This document shows positions 43,685 to 55,586 of a DNA stretch of 64,000 bases, piece by piece. The notes below the pieces were generated by a model, which saw only the letters and a list, made by a program, of their open reading frames with translations, had not been told where the DNA came from and ran no database searches. The position numbers and the translations under genes are program-made. Origin of the DNA: Mycoplasma imitans ATCC 51306 (GTDB lineage: Bacteria; Bacillota_I; Bacilli_A; Mycoplasmatales; Mycoplasmoidaceae); assembly GCF_000518305.1 (NCBI RefSeq), contig NZ_KI912416.1:94256-158255 (forward strand), read 5' to 3'. Within the stretch, counting starts at the first letter, position 1. Every line of letters starts with the position of its first letter.

Positions 43685-44521
43685 ATGAAACTTAATAAAT
43701 TATTAATCACAACAGGAATCATGGGAATGATTATTCCCGTTATTAGTTCATGTACTTCAAACAATAATACAAGTAGTATTCCTGCTGATAGTAAACCGTA
43801 TTGAGAAGATTTATATAATCAATATGGTGTAACTAAGTTTACTGATCAGCAGATTCAAAATCATTTGCAAAAGGCTAAACTGTTAAGATGATCTGACGGG
43901 GATACTCCTTTGATTCAATTTTATCAAGCAGATAATCCAGATCAATTAAGCAGTGAAACTAGTTCAATTCGGATCGAAGGAATAGATACTCCAGAAAAAA
44001 CTAAAGTTGTTGATAACAACATGCGAGTGCCTTCAGATCAGACAGAATTAATGTATGCAGAACAAGCAACTAAATTTGCTCAAAAAACGATTCCAGAAGG
44101 AAGCAATGTTTACTTTTGATATGCTGGTTCAAAAAGTTATAATCGGTTAGTGGGAACAATTTATTATGATTTTAACCCAGTGAAAAAGACCGCAATTAAT
44201 TATGGTTCGAAAGTTGTATTAAACGGTTTAGCAATCCCATTAATTAAATCAGTTAATGATTTACTTGATACTAATTCTGAAACTTATGTAGCCACTTGAC
44301 CAATCGGGATTGCTGCAAACATCGCAATCCTTGATAAATTAAATATCTGATCACTTAATAACGATCTGAGCAAATCGCTTAAATCAATTTATCAAGTTCG
44401 AGGGGTTGATGGTAGTTGAGTAAGCTTCTTGTATCCAGGGACGAATAATTACAAGAAATATGCTAAGAGGGGGCAAGATCCAAACGATTACGCGCAAAGC
44501 ATATGACCTTTCTATGAGTAA
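43685..44521 (+). CDS. Surface lipoprotein nuclease, thermonuclease (SNase) fold
   Basis: A 278-residue lipoprotein (I-S-S-C, Cys ~23) with a staphylococcal-nuclease-like domain. W-S-D-G-D-T carries the calcium-binding Asp pair, R-I-E-G-I-D-T-P-E carries the active Arg and Asp, and Y-N-R-L-V-G-T-I carries the second Arg. Homologs (MG186, MPN133) are described surface nucleases with calcium-dependent activity. Its place between a binding lipoprotein and an ABC transporter suggests degradation of host nucleic acid coupled to uptake, which is inference. Several UGA codons. Confidence 0.85.
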
Positions 44522-44597
44522 GTTAATTTCGTAGTTGTAAGCAATAATTAAAATATTAAAATCTTAATTTGGAACTGAATTATAGAACAATAACAAG

Positions 44598-46328
44598 ATG
44601 GAACATTCTAAATCAACATTAGAAATACAGATTGATAATTATCAAAATAAGCATCAAGAATATTCAAAACAAAAAAAAGAAACACCAGCTATTGTAATTA
44701 ACAACTTGGTTGTAGATTTTGGGGAAACATTAGCTTTGGATAATGTTTCGTTTGAAATTAAAAAAGGAAAACTAGTTACTTTCTTAGGACCTAGTGGTTG
44801 TGGTAAAACCACAACTCTTAACGCGATTGCTGGGTTGTTAACACCTACAAGTGGACAAATCTTATTCTCTGGGTATGATGTTACTGATAAAAGCCCAAAG
44901 GATCGCAAATTAGGTTTAGTTTTTCAAAACTATGCTTTGTACCCGCACTTAACGGTTTATGAAAATATTGCTTTCCCGCTTTATAACGACGAAGGGTGAA
45001 AGAAAAAAGCGGCATTTAAATCATTGATGTCATTAACCCGTGCCGAGTGTGTTGTGTTTAGAGCAAACGGTGCAACACAAGAAGAGATTAACGCTTGAAA
45101 TAAATCAGGTGAAAATCGTTATTACGTTCCGATTCAGATGCGAATTGATTGTGATAATAAAGAGATCAATTTGCATAAAAACCTTCGTGAATTGAATTCA
45201 CAAAAACGTTTACTTAGTGTTAAAAAACACATTGAAATTTCTAGTTTATCTAAAGATGTGGCAAATAAGTTATCTGAAGCTAAGAAATCTAATAACAAAG
45301 AAACTATTGGTAATCTAAAAAAACAATATCATAAAACTGTCGTTGAAATTAAACAAAAATACAAGAAATTAATTTCAGATAATAAGCAAGAAATTGCTAA
45401 AGAAAAACAAGTAATTAAAAACTCACCAGAATTACTGGAAATTAAAAAACTAAAATCACAAATGGGTCGAATTGACCGTGAATTATTGAATATTTACAAA
45501 AATTTAAGACAAAAATTAGTTGAAAAATATTCATTAAATTTATCTAAATTAACACCGCAAGAAAAAGCCGAATATGATCTTCAAATGAAGAATAATATTT
45601 CGATTAAAGAAGCAATCAATCAAGCAGTTTTAGAAGTTGCTAATCGTGTGGAAATTACCAAAAATTTAGCAAAGTTTCCAACCAAGCTTTCTGGTGGTCA
45701 ACAACAACGTGTAGCAATCGCAAGAAGCATCGTTCGCCATCCAAAAATTTTATTAATGGACGAACCACTATCTAACTTAGATGCTAAGTTAAGATTGCAA
45801 ACCAGACAATGGATCCGCTCAATTCAATCTGATCTAAACATTACCACGATTTTTGTTACTCATGACCAAGAAGAAGCTATGTCAATTTCAGATGAAATTG
45901 TATGTATGTCTAATGGTTTAATCCAACAAATTGGGACACCAACAGAATTGTTCAACAAACCTAAAAATGAATTTGTTGCCAAATTTTTAGGTGTACCTGA
46001 AATGAATATTTTAACCTGTGAACAAAAAAACAATAAGGTTTATTACAACAACAGTCTAATCGTTAAATCTGATCTAAAAGATTATCCTAAGATTCGTGTT
46101 GGTTTTAGAGATGATACCATCATCATAAAAGACGATGGTATCAATAAAGCTACAATCAAACAGATTGAAAATCTAGGGAAAATTACAATTGCTAAATGTT
46201 TGTTTTATGATCAATTAATTAATGTTAAGCTAAACCATTCAAACTATCAAATTAATGATGAGATTAAATTTGATATTGATCAAAATAAATTGCACTATTT
46301 TGATATTGAAACAACTAACAGGATCTAA
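44598..46328 (+). CDS. ugpC: UgpC/MsmK-type ABC ATPase with ~200-residue insertion
   Basis: A 576-residue importer ATPase. Walker A GPSGCGKT lies at 64-71, Q-loop V-F-Q-N-Y-A-L-Y-P-H-L-T near 113-124, signature L-S-G-G-Q-Q-Q-R at 364-371, Walker B L-L-M-D-E-P-L-S-N-L-D just after and H-loop T-H-D-Q-E-E-A. A normal member has ~100 residues between Walker A and the signature; here there are ~300, the extra part being a K/E/Q-rich segment with coiled-coil character (~150-350). MG187 homologs share such an insertion. The C-terminal ~120 residues form the regulatory OB-like domain. UGA at ~44998 and ~45096 is Trp. Confidence 0.9.
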
Positions 46329-46330
46329 TT

Positions 46331-47320
46331 ATGTTTTTTAATTGACTACTAAAAAAGCGCCAACAAAAAAAGAATACAGAATTAGGAATCTTAGATAAAA
46401 AGGTTTCATTTTTAGTGCCTTTAGCTTTATTATTCCCTAGCTTTATCGTAATTCTTTTATTTACGATCTTACCATTTTTCATGGTAATTGAAAAAGCGTT
46501 TACTCCATTAAATAGTGTTTTAGATCTAAATTCAGGGTCGTTTGGGTTTAAGAATTTTGAAACTCTGTTTACCAGCCAACCGTTTGTTATTGGACTGAGA
46601 AACTCGTTTTTATATTCGATTATTTCTTTACCAATAACGTTGATTATTTCAGTAATAATTTCATCAGCAATCGTTTTTGTTTATAACAAAGTTGCACGAG
46701 GATTTTGACAAACGATTTTTTTCTTACCTTACGTAACTTCATCAGTTGCAATCTCAATTGCTTTTATTTACATCCTAGATTCATCAACAGGGGTGTTAAA
46801 CGCTATTATTGGTAAGAATATTCCTTGATTAAGCTCAGGTGAGATTGAAGGATATAAAGCTTTATTTGGGGTATTAATCTACGGAGTTTGAAGAAATTTA
46901 GCATTCAACGTACTAATCTTGTCAATGGCAATGCTATCAGTTGATAAAACCTTATATAAAGCCGCTTCAATCGACAGCGCTTCGCCGATTAAACAATTCT
47001 TCAGAATCACATTACCATCAATTAAGAAATCAATTAATTTCTTGTTAACTTTAGGAATCCTTGGTGGATTACAAGTATTCCCATTAGCAATCTTTTCAAA
47101 TAATCCAGATGCAGCACTTGCTAACGGGGCATCAACAGTACTAATATTTATTTTTAAAAGTATTAGAGCAGCCGACTATGGCTTAGCAGGAGCTGCAACA
47201 ATCGTATTATTTATCCTAGGTACTTTTTATGGATTGTTCTTACGAAACGCAGTTAATTTATTCGACGCAATTATATTAAAGGTGAAAATCAGAAATGTTC
47301 GCATTAAAGCTAAAATTTAA
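46331..47320 (+). CDS. ugpA: ABC importer permease, UgpA type
   Basis: A 329-residue permease with about six membrane helices. The ATPase-coupling EAA loop is visible as K-A-A-S-I-D-S-A-S-P-I-K-Q-F-F-R-I-T-L-P. It starts 2 bases after the ugpC stop and overlaps ugpE by 26 bases. Substrate is not defined by sequence; sugar phosphates or glycerol derivatives are the family's usual cargo. Several UGA codons are Trp. Confidence 0.87.
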
Positions 47321-48272
47321 GAACTGGATTTCTCGAATCAAGATTAAGAAAAACTACGAACGTGTTAGTTTTGAAATCAAAGACACTACTTGAAGAAGCA
47401 TCATCCTAGGATTCATCTTCAAGTCATTAATCTTGTTATTCTTTGGAATGATTATTATCTTTCCATTTTATTTCATGTTGGTAGTTGCACTTGCACCTGA
47501 CCAACAGGTGTTAGACCAAAGAAAACCGATCTTGTGACCAGATTCATTTAACCCAGTTAATTTTGCTAGAGTTTTAGGTGAAAAAGACTATTGATATGCT
47601 TTGCTGGTAACAGCATTTATCACAGCCTTATCAGTAATTTTGAGATTGTTCTTTACAATGACGTTTGGTTATGCTTTTTCATTAAGAAACTGAAAGTTTA
47701 AGCGCGCATTTTGATTATTGTACTTATCAATCTTAATTTTGCCCGAATCAGCTTTGTTAATTGGTCAATTTAGAACAATCACCTTATTAGAATGAAATGA
47801 TCGTGCTGATCCTAAGATCTTAATATCGTTAGTGACACCATATGTTGCTTCAATCTTTTCGGGTTATATGTTTAAAAATGCATTTGAAGCAATTCCAGGA
47901 AGAATAAAAGAATCAGCCCTAATCGATGGATGTAGTGGTGCTAAATATTTCTTTAAAATTGCTGTTCCTTTGGTTAAGCCAACAATCTGAACAGTAACGA
48001 TCCTAACTTCATTTGCATCATGAAACTCATATCTATGACCATTGTTATTACTTGATAGCCAATCAAAAGTTTTCAACGTAATTAACCTGTGGGTAATACG
48101 TCAAGGAATTGATCCTAACAGCGATCCAGGGGGTCAACAAATCATTTTAACTAACTTAAGAATGGCAGCAACTATTGTTGCTATCGTGCCGATGTTCATT
48201 GTTTACTTTATATTTAGAAAACGCATTATGAACTCAGTTGGTAGACGTGGTAATAATACGATCAAAGGTTAG
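47295..48272 (+). CDS. ugpE: ABC importer permease, UgpE type
   Basis: A 325-residue partner permease of the MalG/UgpE kind. The EAA loop reads E-A-I-P-G-R-I-K-E-S-A-L-I-D-G-C and continues F-F-K-I-A-V-P-L-V-K-P. ATG 47295 lies inside the end of ugpA and its first residues are basic, so coupling is likely. Numerous UGA codons are read as Trp. A small membrane protein gene follows after 9 bases. Confidence 0.87.
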
Positions 48273-48281
48273 TAATTATTT

Positions 48282-48443
48282 ATGAAAGATAAACTAGTTA
48301 ATTTTTGAAGAACAGCTTCAACAAAGGTTAGAATCTTATTAACAACATTAGTTATTCTAGTTGGTTTGCTATTCGTTGGATTGTGCGTTTATGGCGTAAT
48401 ATACGTCGTGATTACAGCAATCCAAAATGGTACGTTTTGATAA
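48282..48443 (+). CDS. Small single-helix membrane protein
   Basis: A 53-residue reading frame (ATG 48282, TAA 48441-48443) with two UGA Trp codons, a basic N-terminus and one strong hydrophobic segment at ~18-45. It is tightly packed, 9 bases after ugpE and 21 before nrnA, so it is likely real and part of the operon. No family recognised. Confidence 0.6.
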
Positions 48444-48464
48444 TTAAATAATAAGGAGCAGATC

Positions 48465-49433
48465 ATGGTTAAAGGTAATATACAACAAGCAGTACAAATC
48501 ATCGAAAAATACGATCATATCGTAATTTTTCATCACATTAGACCTGATGGGGATTGCTTAGGTTCGCAATTTGGTTTAAAAGAATTAATACAAACAAATT
48601 ATCCTAATAAAGAAGTAAAAGTTGTGGGAGATAAAAAAGATAGTTTCCCATTTTTAGAAATGGAACATGATCATCTTGATCATGAATGATTCAAGCACAA
48701 AAAAGTATTAGGGGTAGTTGTGGATGCTAACTACAAAGAACGAATTGAATCACGCTCATTATTAGACGATAAGTTGTTTGACGCTGTGTTAAGAATTGAT
48801 CATCATCCAAATGAAGATGATCTAGATGCTAAAGCATTTTTTGTTGATTCAAGTTATATTGCTGCAGCTGAACAGATTGCTGATATCGCATACCAAGCTA
48901 AGTGGAAAGTAACTCCTAAAGCTGCTAACTACCTATATCTAGGAATCTACACTGACTCTGGTCGATTTTTATTTAAGAATACCTCAGCACGAACGTATTC
49001 ATTAGCTAGTATACTAGCTAATGCTAATGCTGATATGTTCTATATTAATCAAAACCTAACTAAAGTTAGTCTTAATGATTTAAAGTTTCAACAATACGTG
49101 TTTGCTAACTATCAAACTAAAGATGATGTAATCTACTTTGTTTGTTCTAAAGAAGTTCAAAAAGCTGTTAACCGTTCACCATTAGAGTGTGCTAGAGTTA
49201 ATATGTTAGCTAATATTGAAAACTTTAGAGTTTGGTTATTCTTTATTGAAGAAGATGATAACAAATGAAGAGTTGAGTTTAGATCTAACGGACCTTCGGT
49301 TAGAACTGTTGCTGTAAAATGAGGTGGTGGTGGTCACGAAATGGCCTCGGGAGCGATCATTAATGGCAAGGAAAACATCATTAATGTAGTTAATGATTGT
49401 TCAGAGCAAACCAAAGCATTTTTAGCTCAGTAA
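48465..49433 (+). CDS. nrnA: DHH-family phosphoesterase, nanoRNase/pAp phosphatase
   Basis: A 322-residue two-domain DHH/DHHA1 enzyme that degrades 2-5 nt RNA fragments and dephosphorylates pAp. The metal ligands are in H-H-I-R-P-D-G-D (~24-31), V-D-A-N near 86, I-D-H-H-P-N near 112 and T-D-S-G-R. The substrate-binding G-G-G-G-H-E-M-A-S-G-A is near the C-terminus. This is the MG190 position in the conserved block. A good ribosome binding site AAGGAG at ~48452, unusual in this window, precedes ATG. UGA codons (~48687, ~49266, ~49319) are Trp. Confidence 0.92.
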
Positions 49434-49450
49434 TAATTCAAAACAATAAG

Positions 49451-49490
49451 AAAAATTAGTTCTATTGAATTTAACAATGAACTAATTTTT
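49451..49490 (+). terminator. Terminator after nrnA
   Basis: AAAAATTAGTTC (49451-49462) pairs perfectly with GAACTAATTTTT (49479-49490) around a 16-base loop. It ends in T and lies 18 bases past the nrnA stop. Confidence 0.8.
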
Positions 49491-49567
49491 ATTATTTAAT
49501 TTTGATCAAAATATACGATAAAACGAACGTATTTTAAGTAAATATTGCTTGATGTTTTTTGGCATTT

Positions 49568-50064
49568 TTAACTTACGCGGCGAAGTGTTATTAGATGATC
49601 TAAAGTTGCAAAAATATTTGATATTTTTTGTTCTTCTTCATTTGTAGGTATTATGTTTAAACTCCAGTAACCACACTCATCATTAGCTTTAGATTACCTA
49701 CATAGGAAGCATAACTTTTTGCAACATTATTTAAAGCTTCGGCGATCATCTGATCAGCCTTAACTTTTTTAGAAAACAGAACCCCACAAACATTTTTATA
49801 ATAAAATTTTTCGTTTCTATAATTTATTGTTCCAGCATTTGCGTCATTGTTTGTTCAGGTAATTGCGTTTTCATAAAGATACTCATGATCGTTCTAATAG
49901 CCCGTTGTTTAATGTTTTGATGAATAAACAGGATAACGATTTTTGTAGTTTTTTCTTCAGTAGTTTTATTTACTGCCAGCACATAACCTCTAGTAATTTC
50001 AAAAAATTTGACATTCTTTGCCGTTCGACTCGTTAGTGAATCCAGAAAAACGAATTACTGGTTT
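49568..50064 (-). pseudogene. hsdS: Ruined type I restriction specificity gene (hsdS), one target-recognition half
   Basis: Read on the minus strand in shifting frames, a typical HsdS half emerges in the right order. K-P-V-I-R-F-S-G-F-T-N-E at the 5' end is followed by F-F-E-I-T-R-G-Y-V-L and R-Y-P-V-Y-S-S-K. Next come E-Y-L-Y-E-N-A-I-T-W-T, A-G-T-I-N-Y-R-N and N-V-C-G-V-L-F. The end is N-I-I-P-T-N-E-E-E-Q-K-I-S-N-I-F with L-D-H-L-I-T-L, before a stop at 49568. At least two in-frame stops and three frameshifts interrupt it. No hsdM or hsdR is in the window. It would have chosen the DNA sequence recognised by a type I restriction-modification enzyme. Confidence 0.78.
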
Positions 50065-50365
50065 TTATTATTACTATCCTTTTTGTTTTTATAAAAAGCT
50101 AATCCAATAAAAGTTGATTGATAATAATTTGTCGTTAATCATAAAATCATTAAATTTGCTTTATTCGCTATATACTATCTACAACAATATATAAAAAGAA
50201 CAAACGCATACTTTTTTAATAACAGTTGTTGGCAAATTTACAAAATTTTTAAATTAATTTTATAAAAACATTCATTTTTACCGATAAATTTATATATTTA
50301 TTTTAATTATTAATATTTTTTAAATACGTTTATAAACGCATATGTCTGATTATTAAAAAGCTATC
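50065..50365. other. AT-rich non-coding gap upstream of uvrB
   Basis: No gene is supported. The left ~90 bases may be further decayed hsdS sequence; the rest is A/T-rich with many stops on both strands. Confidence 0.4.
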
Positions 50366-50396
50366 TTGTTCAGTAAATTTATGGGTATTTTATAAT
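50366..50396 (+). promoter_or_regulatory. uvrB promoter candidate
   Basis: TTGTTC (50366-50371) and TATAAT (50391-50396) are 19 bases apart. The -10 lies 36 bases before the uvrB ATG. Confidence 0.5.
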
Positions 50397-50431
50397 GATT
50401 TTAACTTTGATCTGAATATCAAAATCAACAA

Positions 50432-52426
50432 ATGGCAGATAAAAAATTCAAACTAGTTTCCAAAAATAAACCAGCAGGTCACCAACCAGAAGCAATCAAA
50501 AAACTTGTTGATGGTCTTAACAAGAAAAAGAAATATCAAACCTTATTGGGTGCTACAGGTACTGGTAAAACGTTTACAATTGCTAATGTAGTTGAAAAAA
50601 CGCAAAAAAAGACGTTAATTTTAGCTCATAACAAGACATTAGCAGCTCAACTATATTTAGAATTTAAGGAATTATTTCCTAATAATGCTGTTGAATATTT
50701 TGTTTCATATTTCGATTTTTACCAACCCGAAGCATACATTCCAAGAACGGATATGTATATTGAAAAAAGTTCAGTTACTAACGACGAAATTGAAATGTTG
50801 AGACTAGCATCGCTTAACTCTTTATCGACAAGAAATGATGTAATAGTGGTTGCTTCAGTTGCTTGTATTTATCCTGCTGCCAACCCTGAAGATTTTGATA
50901 TTTACCGCATAATTTTAAAAGTTGGTAACACTCTTAAGCTTGCCGATCTAAAAGAAAATTTAGTTAGATTAAACTATGAAAGAAACAACGAATGTAATCA
51001 ACCAGGTACATTTAGAATAAAAGGTGATGTAGTTGATATTTTTCCTGGTTATGTAAATGATCATATTATTAGATTGAGCTTTTTTGGTGATGAATTAGAA
51101 GAGATTAGAAAAATTCACCCAACTGATAATAGCGTCATTGAAAAATACACATCATATGTATTAGGACCAGCTAACGAATATATCTTGAATTTTGATCGGA
51201 AAGATAAAGCAATAAAAAGAATTCAAGAAGAATTGATGTTTAGAGTTCAAGAATTTAAAAATCAACAAAAGCTTGTTGAAGCACAAAGGCTTCAACAAAG
51301 AACCGAATATGATATTGATGCAATTAAAGAGTTTGGTTTTTGTAATGGAATCGAAAACTATGCTTTTCATTTAGAATTGCGTGAAAAAGGTTCAACACCT
51401 TGAACTTTGTTTGATTTTTTTGGTGATGATTGGTTAATGGTAATTGATGAATCTCATATTTCCGTTCCTCAAGTTAAAGGAATGTTTAATACAGACAAAT
51501 CAAGAAAAACAACACTAGTAGATTATGGTTTTAGATTACCTTCAGCACTTGAAAATCGTCCGTTAAATTATGAAGAATTTAACGGTAAATCTGATCAAGT
51601 TATTTTTGTTTCGGCTACACCGAATCAAGAAGAAGTTGAATTATCTAACAACGAAGTAATTGAACAAATTGTTCGACCTACTGGCCTGTTAGATCCAACA
51701 GTTGAAGTGCGTCCTAGATTAGATCAAACGAATGATCTAATGAACGAATTAAAAAAACAAAAAGAACGCAACGAACGTACGTTTATTACAGTTACCACTA
51801 TTAAGATGGCAGAAGATTTAACTGAATATTTAAAAGAACGTAACTTTAAATGTGCGTATATCCATAATGAATTAAAAACATTGGAGCGATCTTTAATACT
51901 TAACGATTTAAGAAGGGGTAAATATGATTGTGTTGTGGGTATCAATCTTTTACGTGAAGGATTAGATATCCCTGAGGTTTCTTTAGTATGTATTTTTGAT
52001 GCTGACAAGCCAGGTTATTTCAGAAGTGATAAAGCATTAATTCAAACGATTGGACGTGCTGCACGTAACCAAAATGGTCGTGTAATTATGTATGCTGACG
52101 AGATGAGCAAGGCGATGAAAATTGCTATTGATGAAACTAATCGTAGAAGAGAGATTCAACAAAAATTCAACAAGGAACATAAGATCACCCCTAAGACGAT
52201 TATCAAACCGATTTACGATGATTTAAAAAACAAAGCATCAAACAAACAGATCGAAGAAGTGATGCGTAAAAGCAAAGCTAAGGGTAATAAATTTGTCAAG
52301 ATGATTGAAGAGTTAAGAACTGAAATGCTTGAAGCTGCTAAAAATCAAAACTACGAACATGCAGCTAGCATTAGAGATTTAATCATAGAACTAGAAACTC
52401 AGCAACTAAGCAAGACTAACAAATAA
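50432..52426 (+). CDS. uvrB: Excinuclease ABC subunit B
   Basis: A 664-residue helicase-like DNA damage verifier of nucleotide excision repair. Walker A G-A-T-G-T-G-K-T lies near 41-48, and the beta-hairpin region [12 protein letters not shown] near 93-104. D-E-S-H follows, and helicase motif [11 protein letters not shown] lies near 535. The C-terminal UVR motif ends the protein ([18 protein letters not shown]). One UGA (51401-51403) is Trp. Flanked by its own promoter and the phosphate operon. Confidence 0.97.
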
Positions 52427-52470
52427 ATAATATTTTTTTGGTAGAATTCTTATAAAATTACTCAACAGAA

Positions 52471-53628
52471 ATGAAACCTTTTTTTAAGAAGAAAATATCA
52501 TTATTTTTTTCAACAGTTTCACTATCATATTTAATGAGTTCATGTTCATTAAATTTTGTTGTTATAAACACAAGGGGTTCATCAGCGGTGCAACCTTTTA
52601 TGGATGCATTATCAGAATTGTATGCTAAATATGCACCTGTTGAGATCTCCGTACAAGCTGGTGGATCAACCACAGGCATTATTAGTGTCCTTGATGGCAC
52701 TACAAATATTGGTAACGCTTCTAAAAGTCCAAGAGACCAAATTTTAGCCAATCACAGATCGGTTCAAGAGTGAAAAGATCTACAAGTTAAAACAGTTACT
52801 TTAGCCAAAGATGCAATCGCAATTATTTATAAGAAACCAGCAAATACTTCAGCTAGCGATTTTTATTTAGATGCTAATAATATCGATAAAATGTATGATG
52901 CATTTGCTGGTTATGACACGGTTTCATTATCAGATTTTTACTTTGGTAAAAATCTTAATGGAAACTACAATGTCGTTCCTTTTGCTCGAGCTGGAGGAGC
53001 TTCAGTTTCTGGAACAGCCGAAGCTTTCTTACACAACTCAGGTCTAATTAAAGACGATCAAATCAATAAAAAAACTTTAGACGCTCTTAAAGGTAAGATC
53101 GATTATGGTTCGCACACGATCACAACAGGTGAATCAAATATTGAAACATATAACTTTTTTAAAACTAATGCTAGATTGGTCGGTTCAATGACCTATCTAT
53201 CATTAGGTTTTATTATTAATAACCTAACATTGATCAAAAACGATGGGTTCGATCTTCTTAATTACAAAGTTGACGATAAGGTGATTGTTCCATCAATTCA
53301 ATCTGTTAGTGATGGCGATTATCGCTGGATCAGACCTTATAATTCAATATTTTCTTTATCAAATAAAGACGAAAGTCGTCTTAATTCTATTAAGCAATTC
53401 ATTAAGTTCATCTTATTTGATAATAAACCCGATGTTAGAAAACGAATCGAAGACATTTATCAAGCACAAGGTTTAATTACACTATCAGATAAAGATTTAA
53501 AAAAGATGTTTTTACTTAATGATGGATTAAAGAATATGTCATCACAGGAATTAATTCAGAAACATGAAGATGCATTTTGAGTAAGTGACTATTCATTTGA
53601 TCCAGTTAGATTTGGAGTTGAATTCTAA
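52471..53628 (+). CDS. pstS: Phosphate-binding lipoprotein PstS
   Basis: A 385-residue lipoprotein (L-M-S-S-C, Cys ~25) that binds phosphate outside the membrane. Typical PstS marks are R-G-S-S-A-V-Q-P-F near 37, Q-A-G-G-S-T-T-G near 64, I-G-N-A-S-K near 81 and A-G-G-A-S-V-S-G-T near 173, the last matching the R-x-x-G-S-G-T phosphate loop. It is first in pstS-pstCA-pstB-phoU, as in M. genitalium MG412-MG409. Its TAA overlaps the permease ATG by one base. Confidence 0.92.
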
Positions 53629-55586
53629 TGTTGAATACAAGTAGATTTAACGATTTTAAAAAAGCTAGAAGTAAACTTTTTCAATCGATTTCGTTTAGTG
53701 CAGCGTGGTTGTTTGCAATAGCATTTATTGGGATCTTTTCTTTTATCTTTTATAAGTCAATCCCTGGATGACAATCATATGGTGCTAGTATTTTTAAACT
53801 AGATTTTAATTTAGTTCAAAATAAAGCAGGAATCTGAGCGCCATTGACCGTAACTTTATTTGTTACCTTTGTGTCGTTATTGATAGCTGCTCCGATTGGA
53901 GTGAATACAGCAATCTTCATCAAGTTCAGATTGAAAGAAAAATGAAGAAAAACCTTTAGAATTATCGTTAATATTCTTGCTGGTATTCCTTCAGTTGTTT
54001 TTGGGCTGTTTGCTGCTAACTCATTAGGTTATTTAGTTCAGTTAATTTTTCAAACTAGAACATCATGAAATTTAATAACAGCCATTATCATGTTAACGTT
54101 CATGATTATTCCAACGGTTGTAGCCATGAGTTACAATTCCCTTGAAAGTGTTGATATGAGTATCTTATCAGCTTCAATTGCTCTTGGTACAACTAAGACA
54201 AAATCTATTTATAAGATCTTTAAAAAAGAAGCTAAAAACGGGATTTATGTATCATTACTAACCGCTTTTTCAAGAGCGATTAGTGAATCAATGGCGTTAA
54301 ACTTTATTTTAACTGCGCAAAATTATAATATTGTAGGTCACACCCCATTTAATGAGTTTTTACAATCGGGATTAAAAACAATAGGGGCAATTATCTCATA
54401 TAATTTCTTTGCTGAAAATGGTTCAGAAAACCTAAGAAGTGTTTTATACCTATTTGGGATTATCCTATTTACGTTTACGATTATTATTAATATCTTGGTG
54501 CTATTTATTAATAAGAGTTCAACCAAGAAAAAGTATCCTTGAGCAATTAAGGTTGAGACATTTATTGCTAACTTAATCTTATTTATACCAAATCGTATTA
54601 GTCGATCAATCGTTTATTTAATAAACCTTATTAAACGATCAGCAAGCTTGTTTAAAGTGCATAAGAATACGATTAGAGTTAAGGCTTATGATTATTCAAA
54701 AAAAGCAATCGAATTCTTATGTACAGGAATCTGTATCGCGTTTATTTTATGAATCTTACTTTACACGTTTTATCATGGGTTTATTGCGATTTTTAGTCCT
54801 GATCAAACAATAACATCGTTTGCAGCAAACTCAACTGGAAGAGCTACTGTTAACACGTTGGTAATCATTTTCTTTGGGATTTTGATTTCGTTTCCAATTT
54901 CATTATTTATTGCGATCTATGTTAATGAGTACGCAAGAAATAAGAAAGCTAAAACCACAATCTTATTTTTTATTGATGCATTGGGATCAACACCATCAAT
55001 TTTATTTGGGATCTTTGGTTTAACTTTTTTTATTCAAACATTAGGATTGGCTATCGGGGGCAGAAGTTCAAACTCAATGTTTGCAGGGATTTTAACTATT
55101 TCATTGGTAATCATGCCAGCATTCATTCGAATGCTGCAACAAGGGTTAGCTTCAGTTCCTAATTCAACAAGAGAAGCTTCTTACGCATTAGGAATCTCAC
55201 GATCACAAACAATTTTAAAAATCATTTTACCTCAAGTAATCGAACATATCTTAAGTAGTATCATCCTATCTATTTCAAGAATTCTAGCTGAAACAGCTCC
55301 GCTATATATTACAGCAGGGCTATCATCATCAAACAACTTTAGTCTGGGATTATGAGGTCAAACTTTAACTGTAAGAATTTATAGCCAACTCTTCTCAACA
55401 AAGGCCAACGCACAGAACATCATGTTTGAATCTGCCTTTATGTCGATTCTATTAATTTTCATCTTTATCTTAATCAGTAATCTGTTAATTCCTTATCTGT
55501 TTAAAAATAAATACAAAATAGCCATCTGATGGGATAAGTTAAAAACAAAAAGAAAAAATAAGAAAGATAATCTAAAGTATGCGTAA
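53628..55586 (+). CDS. pstA: Fused phosphate permease PstC-PstA
   Basis: A 652-residue protein with two consecutive permease halves. The N-terminal half (about 1-300) has an EAA loop near [15 protein letters not shown]. The C-terminal half (~350-640) has the stronger copy [19 protein letters not shown]. In most bacteria these are two proteins, PstC and PstA. The same fusion is known in M. genitalium/M. pneumoniae. Coupled to pstS by TAATG, and its end overlaps pstB by 8 bases. Confidence 0.9.
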
